From an uncultured Porphyromonadaceae bacterium (GTDB lineage: Bacteria > Bacteroidota > Bacteroidia > Bacteroidales > Muribaculaceae), in assembly GCA_905193995.1 (NCBI GenBank), contig CAJJQT010000046.1, forward strand, positions 1-9,989: a stretch of 9,989 nt of DNA. Reading direction: 5' to 3'. This document shows, in pieces, positions 1-6,731 of this stretch; position 1 is the stretch's first letter; each line of letters begins with the position of its first letter. A program made the position numbers and the translations under genes. The notes beneath the pieces were generated by a model. That model was not told where the DNA came from. It was given only the letters and a program-made list of their open reading frames with translations, and made no database searches.

Positions 1-7
1 GTTCAGT

Positions 8-2704
8 TTACTTTACGGTCACCTTCGTGGCGGTCGTGCCCTGGCGGCGGATGTAGATGCCTGGGGTGAGCTCGCCGCTGACGCGGATGCCCTGCAGGTT
101 GAAGTACTCTGCACCGGCGGCAGCGTCGGCCTCGATGTCGGCCACGCCCGAAGTCGTGCCGTCTGCCTTGATCTCGCGGTAAGCAGTCAGGCGGGCGTTG
201 CCCTTGGTGTCAACCGTGCGGACAAACACTTTGTTGCCTTTGTTCTCCTGGAGGTTGAGGTTGATGTAGCCCTTTTCGGCGGTCGTCCATTCGTGCGAGT
301 TATCGTAGCTCGAATCAGCTGCGTCCTCGGCCAGCGCATTGATGCCCGGTTGGGCAGCGACCGTAGGCTCCAGGCGATACTGCAGCGTAGCACCCTGGGT
401 CGTGTAGAACATCAGATACTCCCCATCTTCTTCCATCACGATCTTTTCAGCGCCGGTCGGCATCGTTACGTCGAACTCAATCGGAGTCTCGGCGTTGAAC
501 CGTACGTAATAGTTGTCGGCGGAAGTGCGGCTGACAGTTATCGCATTGGTTGCAGCCGAAGCTGTTGCCGCGGCGTCTTCGGTTACTGTAGCGCCGGTGA
601 GGCAGACATAGTCGGCGGTCGGTTTCAGTGTTATACGGCCCGAAAGATCGTTGATCTGAGGCTCGTGGCGCACTACGTTCACGGTGGCCGTTGTGCCGTT
701 GTGATAGAACGAGACTTCGCCGTTGTTTAGAGCCGGATCGCGGGCCACTTCCCACGAGGTAGCAGTCTCGGGAATCAGACCCTCGAAAGCATCGTTATAT
801 CCATTCGAGCTGGTGCCCTTGTACATAATCAGCAGGTTGTCGCCCAGTTTGATGGCAGTGACAGGAGCCGGTGCACTGACTTTCACTTTTGCTGCGCCCT
901 GCAATCCTACACTCTTGTCGTTATGGTCAAACTTGCCGTACATCATTGTTTCTACGGTCTCCGTAACTTCCGGAGCTACAAAAAGCGCGTTTATGTCCGC
1001 AACCGTGATTTTAAGTTCCCCATCCAATACATTCTTATCATCAGTGTGGGGCTTGGCGTACAATACTTGATCCGCTAATGCACCTTTTGAATCTATCATG
1101 GGTAAGAAATTGACAAATCCGTGCGTGCCATTGATTGTACCGATTATTTTGCTAGTGCCCTGATAAATGTCATACGAGCCGCAATTGGCTGCATCCTCGA
1201 TGTCAAATTCCGCATAGACATTGTTAGCTTCTGTACCCTTGCTGTCGGCAGCCTTAGCCACGCCGTACTTGACATTGGTAAACGAAACCACCGTCTTGGC
1301 CTCCCCGCCGCTGATCGTCAGCGGCTTGTAATCAATCTCAAGATAGGGCAAATATCCGTTTTTATCATTGATAATGCCAGTTGTTGATTCGTTATTGACA
1401 GCATATGCAGAGTGATTTATGCCATCGTTAGGCATAAAAGCATATTGCTGTGAAAAAGCAGTGTTATATATGTCATATTTTGGCGAAGTTGTCACCCAAG
1501 TAAGTACTAAATTTTGGCCTTCGTAAGTGAAAGGTTCATCGAATACAACAGTAACAGGAACTGTATAATCACCATAATAATATTCGAATATTTCATTCCA
1601 ACCTGGTTCTGTACAATCTATTGAAACATGACCACGTACACCCTTTGAAAAGTCGAACCAAACTTCTTGATTATTCTCTTTAGGGAAAGTTGTTGCATCT
1701 GTATTTATAGCATAGACCTCTACCTCGAATGGTGCTTTCGAGTTAGGATAAAAATTGGATGTTTCCAGGAAAGCAGTTATTGAATAGATATTAGCCTTAG
1801 TTTCAGATGTCGCATTGGCTGAGTACAGTCCTGTAAGTTGAGATTGCAGGAAAAGAGATTGTGTTGTAGCTTTTGCATATTCAGGATTAAAAGGTAGTTT
1901 CAAGCTAGGTTTCGAATAATCACAAGCTTCTTTTGTTCCGATAGCGTGGCCTTTGACGAGGTCGCCCTCTGTAGCCGTCGGCCCAAGTTTCTCTACTTCT
2001 TCCTCATAGGTAAACTTCAGAGCCGGAATGTATTTGTGAACCGCAGCAGATGAAACAGACCCCGAAACGTTAGTATAAGCAGAATTATCATTAGCTTCAT
2101 AAATAGTTGCATAATGATCAGTTAATGCACCTACCGTACCGTCGCCCCAATTTGATGATTCAACGAACTCGCTTTCTCCAATCCATGTCAGAAGTAAGCT
2201 TTTCCCTTCGTAAACCAAGGGCTCGTCAAGATCTATGGTGACTTTAAGGACTCCCCCTCCCATCATAGTAAAACTGCCCCACTCATCGTCCGTATTTCCA
2301 TCCACTGACACGGATCCGGTTACTGATTGTGAATAATCAGTATACAAATATTTTCCGTTTTCTTCTGGAATGGCTTCCAGCTCAGTATTCTGAATGTAAG
2401 CGGTTGTTTTAAAAGTCTCACCATTCATAAAGATATGACCGCCTGTTTCATCTTTCACGAGGAAAGTTATTTTGCTGATCTTTGCTTTCGTGATGCCGTC
2501 GCTCGTGACATTATACAAGCCTTGAAGCTGGTCTTTTGTGTATATCGACTGCGAGCGCGAATAGGCATTACAAGCGGATGACGGCGCAAATGTATTGCCG
2601 TCCATCGCTTCCGGACTGTCGAAGCCGCAAACGCCCTTTTCGAGCGCTTGCGCCGGAAGTAGCGATGCCAGCGCCAGCAACGCGGTTAATATTAGCTTTT
2701 TCAT
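8..2704 (-). CDS. Secreted 898-aa protein with two tandem beta-sandwich-like modules and a T9SS-like C-terminal tail
   Basis: Function not recognised. Residues 1-20 are a signal peptide (MKK, hydrophobic core, AQA before the likely cleavage site), so the protein is exported. Two related modules follow. Module A (about 53-234) opens with 'SIYTKDQLQGLY', continues with 'ISKITFLV', and ends with 'DEPLVYEGKSLLLTW' and 'YIPALKFTYE'. Module B (about 283-460) repeats the order with 'SLFLQSQLTGLY', 'IYSITAFLE', 'DEPFTYEGQNLVLTW' and 'YLPYLEIDYK'. Residues 460-850 are beta-rich and unassigned. The end (about 853-898) has linker 'GVADIEAD' and tail 'EYFNLQGIRV...PGIYIRRQG', like the neighbours; in Bacteroidota such tails resemble T9SS sorting signals. 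The start at 2704 is chosen because the signal peptide begins there. No promoter is visible in the 79-nt gap upstream, so it may be transcribed with the 286-aa gene. The module-coding DNA is clearly more AT-rich than the 3' part. A surface adhesin or glycan-binding role is possible but unproven. Confidence 0.9.
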   Translation of the reverse strand: MKKLILTALLALASLLPAQALEKGVCGFDSPEAMDGNTFAPSSACNAYSRSQSIYTKDQLQGLYNVTSDGITKAKISKITFLVKDETGGHIFMNGETFKTTAYIQNTELEAIPEENGKYLYTDYSQSVTGSVSVDGNTDDEWGSFTMMGGGVLKVTIDLDEPLVYEGKSLLLTWIGESEFVESSNWGDGTVGALTDHYATIYEANDNSAYTNVSGSVSSAAVHKYIPALKFTYEEEVEKLGPTATEGDLVKGHAIGTKEACDYSKPSLKLPFNPEYAKATTQSLFLQSQLTGLYSANATSETKANIYSITAFLETSNFYPNSKAPFEVEVYAINTDATTFPKENNQEVWFDFSKGVRGHVSIDCTEPGWNEIFEYYYGDYTVPVTVVFDEPFTYEGQNLVLTWVTTSPKYDIYNTAFSQQYAFMPNDGINHSAYAVNNESTTGIINDKNGYLPYLEIDYKPLTISGGEAKTVVSFTNVKYGVAKAADSKGTEANNVYAEFDIEDAANCGSYDIYQGTSKIIGTINGTHGFVNFLPMIDSKGALADQVLYAKPHTDDKNVLDGELKITVADINALFVAPEVTETVETMMYGKFDHNDKSVGLQGAAKVKVSAPAPVTAIKLGDNLLIMYKGTSSNGYNDAFEGLIPETATSWEVARDPALNNGEVSFYHNGTTATVNVVRHEPQINDLSGRITLKPTADYVCLTGATVTEDAAATASAATNAITVSRTSADNYYVRFNAETPIEFDVTMPTGAEKIVMEEDGEYLMFYTTQGATLQYRLEPTVAAQPGINALAEDAADSSYDNSHEWTTAEKGYINLNLQENKGNKVFVRTVDTKGNARLTAYREIKADGTTSGVADIEADAAAGAEYFNLQGIRVSGELTPGIYIRRQGTTATKVTVK

Positions 2705-2747
2705 AGTTTGTTTGGTTTGGAAATGATTGTTTTATAGGGCGGATGCC

Positions 2748-2768
2748 GCCGGGCCGCGAGAGCCCGGC
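2748..2768 (-). other. Perfect GC-rich hairpin between two secreted-protein genes
   Basis: GCCGGGC and GCCCGGC form a perfect 7-bp stem around a 7-nt loop. It lies 15 nt past the stop codon of the 286-aa gene and 43 nt before the start codon at 2704. No T-run follows it in the direction of transcription, so it is not a typical intrinsic terminator. It could attenuate transcription or act as an RNA processing or stability element between co-transcribed genes (inference). Confidence 0.5.
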
Positions 2769-2783
2769 AGCTTCCGTCGGTTT

Positions 2784-3644
2784 TTAGCGGATTATGACCT
2801 TGCGGGCCTCCGAGCCGGTGCGGCGGATGTAGAGGCCGGGCGCGGGCTGGCCGTCGACTACCTGGCCTTGCAGGTTGTAGAGCACTGCATCGGTGGCCTG
2901 AGCGTCGGCGTCGACCGAGCTGATGCCGTCGCCGACGGTGTAGACGAACTTCGCTACCGGCACGAACTTGTTCGGGCCCTGATAGTCCTCCTGAATGCCT
3001 GTGTCATAGACCTTTTCGAAGCCGTAGCGGTCGGAGCCCATCTCCATGACGGTGTAGCCGCGGGTCTTTACGCAGTACGATACGCGCGCCTGTGCCTCGC
3101 CGTCGTTGAGGCGGTCGCTCCACGCCGTGATCAGCAGGTTCTTGCCCGTGTAGGGCAGCGGCTTGTCGAGCACGAAATGGATTTCCTCGTCCTCGTAGTA
3201 GTACAGCTCCACGTAGTAGTCGGGGATGTTGCTGTACGACGTCGACGGGTCATAGTCGATCCACATGTAGTTGTCCGTGCCGGGTTTCTTCTGGAATTCA
3301 TCCTGGTCGGTGTTCTCGATGTAGAGCTTCAGGTCGGCCAGCACCTCGACGGTCGAGCCGTTGTCGCCGTACTTGAACACCACTTCGGTCACCGAGCCGT
3401 TGTCCTCGGCCAGCGGCGTCAGGAAGTCGGCGCCGTAGATGATCTGGATGCCCGAATACCGGGTGTAGAACTGGAAGGGGGCAAATTCCCACCACGAGCC
3501 TTCGCCTATCTTGGCTTCCTCGTCGCCGGGATTGTCGAAATTGCCCACGGTGAACGACCGTGTGCCGTCCTCGGCCGCTGTCTGGGCCACGGCGCCCGTC
3601 GCGGTCATCGCCGCCAGCGCCATCATTATCATTGTCTTTTTCAT
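2784..3644 (-). CDS. Secreted 286-aa protein with one beta-sandwich-like module and a T9SS-like tail
   Basis: Function not recognised. Residues 1-20 form a signal peptide (MKK, 'AVA' before Q21). Residues about 68-236 are one copy of the module found twice in the next gene: 'QIIYGADFL' opening, 'VTEVVFKY', 'LKLYIENTD', 'LDKPLPYTGKNLLITAW' and closing 'KFVPVAKFVYT'. Many Bacteroidales surface proteins have this strand order (an 'IT.I.F' strand, a '(Y/V)I.NT' strand, then 'L..P..Y.GKNLL'), which suggests a jelly-roll or beta-sandwich fold. The tail (about 240-286) has 'GISSVDAD', 'LYNLQGQVV' and 'APGLYIRRTG'; it is the most divergent of the four local tails. The start codon lies close to a palindromic repeat, and no -7 element is visible in the 92-nt gap upstream, so transcription may come from the promoter at 4817-4847. 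The module suggests a binding or structural role next to its two-module neighbour (inference). Confidence 0.88.
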   Translation of the reverse strand: MKKTMIMMALAAMTATGAVAQTAAEDGTRSFTVGNFDNPGDEEAKIGEGSWWEFAPFQFYTRYSGIQIIYGADFLTPLAEDNGSVTEVVFKYGDNGSTVEVLADLKLYIENTDQDEFQKKPGTDNYMWIDYDPSTSYSNIPDYYVELYYYEDEEIHFVLDKPLPYTGKNLLITAWSDRLNDGEAQARVSYCVKTRGYTVMEMGSDRYGFEKVYDTGIQEDYQGPNKFVPVAKFVYTVGDGISSVDADAQATDAVLYNLQGQVVDGQPAPGLYIRRTGSEARKVIIR

Positions 3645-3649
3645 ATTCT

Positions 3650-3672
3650 GGAGAGCAGGCTTTCCAGCCTGC
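3650..3672 (+). repeat. Dispersed palindromic repeat, copy 1
   Basis: One of four copies in the window of a 23-nt element whose core is GCAGGCT-TTCC-AGCCTGC, a 7-bp stem with a 4-nt loop. This copy begins GGAGAG where two other copies begin GGAAAG. It lies just before the ATG of the 286-aa gene: the stem ends 10 nt from the start codon, so in mRNA it would sit in the translation initiation region. Confidence 0.8.
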
Positions 3673-3693
3673 GGTTTTATGGAAAGTAAAGGA

Positions 3694-3715
3694 GTGAAGG
3701 CGTCCTCGCCTTCAC
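3694..3715. repeat. Perfect 9-bp hairpin GTGAAGGCG/CGCCTTCAC
   Basis: GTGAAGGCG, a TCCT loop and CGCCTTCAC make a perfect 9-bp stem. It sits 21 nt past the stop of the 350-aa gene and next to palindromic copy 1. It may be another dispersed repeat type, but only one copy is seen here. No T-run follows on the minus strand, so termination would be weak at best. It may stabilise the upstream transcript's 3' end (inference). Confidence 0.6.
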
Positions 3716-3736
3716 ACCGGTATGCTGCAGTAATTT

Positions 3737-4789
3737 TTACAGCTTGATTTTCTCGACTTTCGTGCCCTGGCGGCGGATATAGATGCCGGGTGCGAGATCG
3801 CCCTCGACGCGTACGCCCTGCAGGTTGAAGTACTCGGCCGGTGCTGCCCCGTCGGCCTCGATGCCCTCGACGCCGGCGCCTAAGATCACATGCTCGAGCG
3901 GCGAGTAGTCGCTGTAGTAGGTGTCATACTCGTACGGATCCTCCGGGTCGGTGTACACCACCGAGATGGCCATCACGTCGTAGGCCAGATGGCTGGCGCC
4001 GTTCTGGAATTTCATGTCCTCGAAGCGCCACGACGTCGCCGGCTGCTCGATGTCGGTCTCGCCGACCTCGACCAGGCGCAGGAAGGTCTCGCCGGCCTTG
4101 AAATGCTGCTCCACGGCGAAATCGTCGATGAAGTCGAAACAGTCGGTGTACAGACCTTCGGGGTCATCCATGATGCCGAAGTCGGTCATCACGATGAACG
4201 TGTCGTGCGTGCCGTTGGTGAACTCCACGTCGAAGTCGTTCGAGCCCGTGCGCGTCAGCGTCAGCATCTTGGTCTCTTCCGTCGAGCCGTTCGACGTCAC
4301 CTGCACCTGTGCGCCGGCATAGCCGGTGATCGACAGATGCACCGTGAACTTGCCGCCGTCGGCCGTCAGGTCGATGTAGGGCGAATAGATGACGCCGCTC
4401 ACCATGCCGCGGGCGAACACCGGCAGGAAGCCCGACCAATCGGGCGTCTCCGTGAAGTTGTATTCAGTGAAATCGATGTAGAAGTCGTCAAGGTAGGCCG
4501 GTTCCTGGAATGTGCCGATTCCGACCAGGTTGAAACCCTCGCTCAGCACTATGTAGTCGCCTTCGGCAGCGATCGCGACGGGTTCATAGCACGTCACCTG
4601 GTACACGTCGGCGCCTGCTACGGCCTCCCAATTGGCCGTAAATCCGGTAGTGGTGACATCAGTCGCCGCCTTCACGACGGGCGTCTTGACTGTGACGCCT
4701 GCTTTCATCGGCGCCGTCTTGTGCATGGCCGCTCCCGCGGTCGCGCACGTTGCCATAATTAGAAATAACGACAGGTAAAGTTTTTTCAT
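3737..4789 (-). CDS. Secreted 350-aa protein with an apparently split fibronectin type III domain and a T9SS-like tail
   Basis: Function not recognised. The start is set at 4789 because MKKLYLSLFL begins a clear signal peptide there and a promoter ends just upstream; ATG at 4795 (two codons earlier) is the alternative. The frame is open to 4972, but that extension runs through the promoter and a palindromic repeat and is not credible. Residues 40-70 ('TTTGFTANWEAVAGADVYQV') match the first strands of an FN3 domain. Residues about 85-228 look like an inserted beta-sandwich domain ('SGVIYSPYIDLTADGGKFTVHLSI', ending 'FDFIDDFAVEQ'). Residues about 252-303 ('TSWRFEDMKF', 'YYSDYSPLEHVIL') resemble the remaining FN3 strands. 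The tail (about 307-350) has 'GVEGIEAD', 'EYFNLQGVRV' and 'APGIYIRRQG'. FN3 domains with such inserts are known in Bacteroidota surface proteins; the boundaries here are judged by eye. The family of the insert and the ligand are unknown. Confidence 0.88.
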   Translation of the reverse strand: MKKLYLSLFLIMATCATAGAAMHKTAPMKAGVTVKTPVVKAATDVTTTGFTANWEAVAGADVYQVTCYEPVAIAAEGDYIVLSEGFNLVGIGTFQEPAYLDDFYIDFTEYNFTETPDWSGFLPVFARGMVSGVIYSPYIDLTADGGKFTVHLSITGYAGAQVQVTSNGSTEETKMLTLTRTGSNDFDVEFTNGTHDTFIVMTDFGIMDDPEGLYTDCFDFIDDFAVEQHFKAGETFLRLVEVGETDIEQPATSWRFEDMKFQNGASHLAYDVMAISVVYTDPEDPYEYDTYYSDYSPLEHVILGAGVEGIEADGAAPAEYFNLQGVRVEGDLAPGIYIRRQGTKVEKIKL

Positions 4790-4816
4790 AGACATTTTAA
4801 TTAAAAGATCAGGTTG

Positions 4817-4847
4817 CAAATTTATGTTTAATTTTACAAAGTGCAAA
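4817..4847 (-). promoter_or_regulatory. Bacteroidota-type promoter for the 350-aa gene
   Basis: On the minus strand a -7 element TAAATTTG (4824-4817, consensus TAnnTTTG) is preceded, 19 nt away, by TTTG (4847-4844) as the -33 element. Both match the consensus known for Bacteroides primary sigma promoters. The transcript would start near 4810, leaving a short AT-rich leader of about 20 nt before ATG 4789. No Shine-Dalgarno sequence is present, as is usual in the phylum. An A-rich stretch (about 4848-4893) lies upstream and could act like an UP element. Confidence 0.75.
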
Positions 4848-4944
4848 CAAAAATCCCAAAAAAATAAGAAATTTGCAAAAAAATCACAAAAATCATGGCA
4901 CTGAGCTGCCCCGGCAACCGCCGGAGGCGCTTTGCAAAGCAAAG

Positions 4945-4970
4945 AAAGCAGGCTCGAAAGCCTGCTTTCC
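4945..4970 (-). terminator. Dispersed palindromic repeat, copy 2, in a form that can act as a terminator
   Basis: AAAGCAGGCT and AGCCTGCTTT make a perfect 10-bp stem with a TTCG loop on the minus strand (4945-4968), followed by a T-rich run (TCTTTGCTTTG). It lies about 30 nt past the stop codon of the 519-aa gene, the right place for its terminator. The element is a minus-oriented copy of the repeat at 3650, 6679 and 9467 with one loop base changed (TTCC to TTCG), which gives it a stable UUCG tetraloop in RNA. The terminator role is inferred. Confidence 0.6.
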
Positions 4971-5000
4971 AAGTCGCCGATATGCGGCCCTTTAAGTCAG

Positions 5001-6560
5001 TTATCTGATGACAATCTTTTCGACGGCAGAACCCTGGCGGCGGATATAGAGGCCGGGTGCGAGGTCGCCCTCGACGCGCACGCCCTGCAGGTTGAAGTAT
5101 TCTGCCTTCGCGTCGCTGTCGGCCGTGAGATCGCTCACGCCTTCTGACGTTTTGGTGATGACGACCTTGAACGCGTCGTTATACCCGGCGAACAGCGGCG
5201 ACATTGTGTTGGCCGGGCGCATCATAAGCGTCATGCGCGGAAATGTGACAGTCGCAGTATTGTTGTCGTAGGCGATGCTGCCCCAGTAGCCCCGCTCGGT
5301 GATCTGCTCGTCGCTGCGCCCGTTGATGATGTTGTAGTGGGCGGCGCTTCCCGCGATCATTCTTACACCGTCGTCATACGTTATGTCGGTCGGATTGATT
5401 TCGATATATACCTTGTCGGGGCGCTCGGCGTTTATCACGAAGAACGAGTTGACTTCGCCGTCGACCGCCTGAAGCTTGGAATATGCCTTGGTAAACTGGT
5501 CGTCGGTTGTCCACGGGTTGATGAGTCGGAAAATGTCCTTTCCGTTGTATTTCTGAACCCTGACGTTCGGCACAGTGATGATGGGGAATTCATCGTAGTA
5601 CGACGAGAGATAGTCGTCGGTGAAGTCGGCTGTGCCGTAGTCGCTCCAGTTGCTGTCGAAGTCATATGTGCCGATATTGTATTCCTTGGCACCCTCTTCG
5701 CCCTCATAGGTCATCACCACGGTGTAAGTGCCGGCTGCCGCGAGGTCGAAGTAAATGGCTTCGGGCTTGTCGACTGTGGGTATGCCGCCGTCGGCCTGCT
5801 GGGCTTCAATCACGGCCTTGAGCTCATCGCCCGGCTCGCCGACCGGGTCAAGTTCATATGCTTTCGGATAGATCTGTACCTTTACGTTTGCGGCGTCGAC
5901 AAAGGCCGGTTTTACTTTAAGCCGTCTTGCATCCTTCGTTTCGCCGATGATATCGAGTGATGTGCGGTAGTCCTTATATTCGCCTTCGAGCTGTACGGTC
6001 TCGTTGCCGAAGCCCACCACATTGTCGATTACGTCAGGGTCATCGACATAATAGAGGATGCCGAAGGTAAACAGGCCCATGGTCTCATCGTAGCCTGTCG
6101 CAACTCCCTCGACGGTGTAATGCATGCTTATGTCGTCGTACATCACAGGCTTTCCGTTGTATGTATATCCGGTCTCGCCCGAACCTATCTGGTAGTTGCT
6201 GATGAATGGCATGGCGGCCAGGCGGACGCCGTTGAAGAGTCCGTCGAAATACCATGAGTCGACTCCCATGCCCATTCCGGAGGGGTCCGTCGTACACCAG
6301 TATACCGTGACGTCGACCGCCTGCGTCAGGCCGAGATCGTTGTTGAACCGGCCTTTTTTGAGGATTTCCCACGGAGTGAAACTGCCCCCGAGGTCTTTGG
6401 GCGGTGTCTTCATCGACGGCGCCTTCTGGCGGGCATCGCAGACCGCTGCCAGCTGGCTTCGGTCGATTATTTTTGATGCCGGGAGGGTGGGAAGAACGTT
6501 GGCCACAGCCGTTGCTGCGCATAGCATGGCGGCTGTGATGACAGTGTAAAGCTTTTTCAT
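5001..6560 (-). CDS. Secreted 519-aa protein of unknown function with a T9SS-like tail
   Basis: Function not recognised. Residues 1-20 are a signal peptide (MKKLYTVITA, 'AVA' before N21); the start at 6560 fits this and the promoter 27 nt upstream. The mature protein is beta-rich and acidic. Residues about 59-80 ('SFTPWEILKKGRFNNDLG') and about 305-350 ('YGTADFTDDYLSSYY', 'VRVQKYNGKDIFRLINPW') look like two diverged copies of a pattern found in many Bacteroidales secreted proteins, where a W..lG.a.ftDd segment precedes a 'yRl.NPy' strand. Residues 372-450 ('FFVINAERPDKVYIE', 'GYWGSIAYD', 'TVTFPRMTLMM') fit the rest of the second copy. The tail (about 474-519) has 'GVSDLTAD', 'EYFNLQGVRV' and 'APGLYIRRQG', almost the same as in the 350-aa protein. 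It is probably exported and anchored or released through T9SS (inference). A palindrome-type terminator follows at 4945-4970. Confidence 0.9.
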   Translation of the reverse strand: MKKLYTVITAAMLCAATAVANVLPTLPASKIIDRSQLAAVCDARQKAPSMKTPPKDLGGSFTPWEILKKGRFNNDLGLTQAVDVTVYWCTTDPSGMGMGVDSWYFDGLFNGVRLAAMPFISNYQIGSGETGYTYNGKPVMYDDISMHYTVEGVATGYDETMGLFTFGILYYVDDPDVIDNVVGFGNETVQLEGEYKDYRTSLDIIGETKDARRLKVKPAFVDAANVKVQIYPKAYELDPVGEPGDELKAVIEAQQADGGIPTVDKPEAIYFDLAAAGTYTVVMTYEGEEGAKEYNIGTYDFDSNWSDYGTADFTDDYLSSYYDEFPIITVPNVRVQKYNGKDIFRLINPWTTDDQFTKAYSKLQAVDGEVNSFFVINAERPDKVYIEINPTDITYDDGVRMIAGSAAHYNIINGRSDEQITERGYWGSIAYDNNTATVTFPRMTLMMRPANTMSPLFAGYNDAFKVVITKTSEGVSDLTADSDAKAEYFNLQGVRVEGDLAPGLYIRRQGSAVEKIVIR

Positions 6561-6586
6561 AGAAATGAATTTTTAAGATCCGACTG

Positions 6587-6617
6587 CAAAATTATACAAA
6601 TATTTATTAACAACAAA
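6587..6617 (-). promoter_or_regulatory. Bacteroidota-type promoter for the 519-aa gene
   Basis: On the minus strand TAATTTTG (6594-6587, consensus TAnnTTTG) is preceded by TTTG (6617-6614) with 19 nt between them, the same spacing as the promoter at 4817-4847. The surrounding DNA is also alike: both have TGCAAA then AGATC on the start side and an A-rich CAAACAAAAAT stretch on the far side. This suggests the two upstream regions share ancestry and may be co-regulated. Confidence 0.78.
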
Positions 6618-6678
6618 CAAAAATACGCAAAAATCCAAGAATAATAAGAAAATTGCCAAAACATCCGGCCTCGCACAT

Positions 6679-6701
6679 GGAAAGCAGGCTTTCCAGCCTG
6701 C
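6679..6701 (+). repeat. Dispersed palindromic repeat, copy 3
   Basis: The 23-nt core is identical to the copy at 9467-9489 and is preceded by CAT there too. It folds in two exclusive ways: GGAAAG-CAGG-CTTTCC (6 bp) or GCAGGCT-TTCC-AGCCTGC (7 bp). An imperfect direct repeat of the left flank (GGCCTCGCACATGGAAA, 6667-6683) reappears on the right (GGCTTCGTACTTGGAAA, 6712-6728). Confidence 0.85.
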
Positions 6702-6731
6702 GCCCTCAAGAGGCTTCGTACTTGGAAACAA

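Noticed and set aside
2727..3689. Plus-strand open frame of 320 codons
   Set aside because: Antisense to the 286-aa secreted-protein gene; the composition is antisense-like, with no motif, and the frame runs through the hairpins at 3650-3689.
3645..3736. Promoter for the 286-aa gene (TACTTTCC on the minus strand)
   Set aside because: Two mismatches to TAnnTTTG in the most conserved bases and no -33 element at the right distance.
3890..4762. Plus-strand open frame of 290 codons
   Set aside because: Antisense to the 350-aa gene, with no domain and no promoter or ribosome site of its own.
4789..4861. Lipoprotein signal in the 350-aa protein (Cys15)
   Set aside because: The residues before the cysteine (I-M-A-T) do not fit the usual lipobox, and the segment reads better as a signal-peptidase I type signal.
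4790..4972. N-terminal extension of the 350-aa protein back to 4972
   Set aside because: The added residues are encoded by the palindromic repeat and the promoter, and they would bury the signal peptide.
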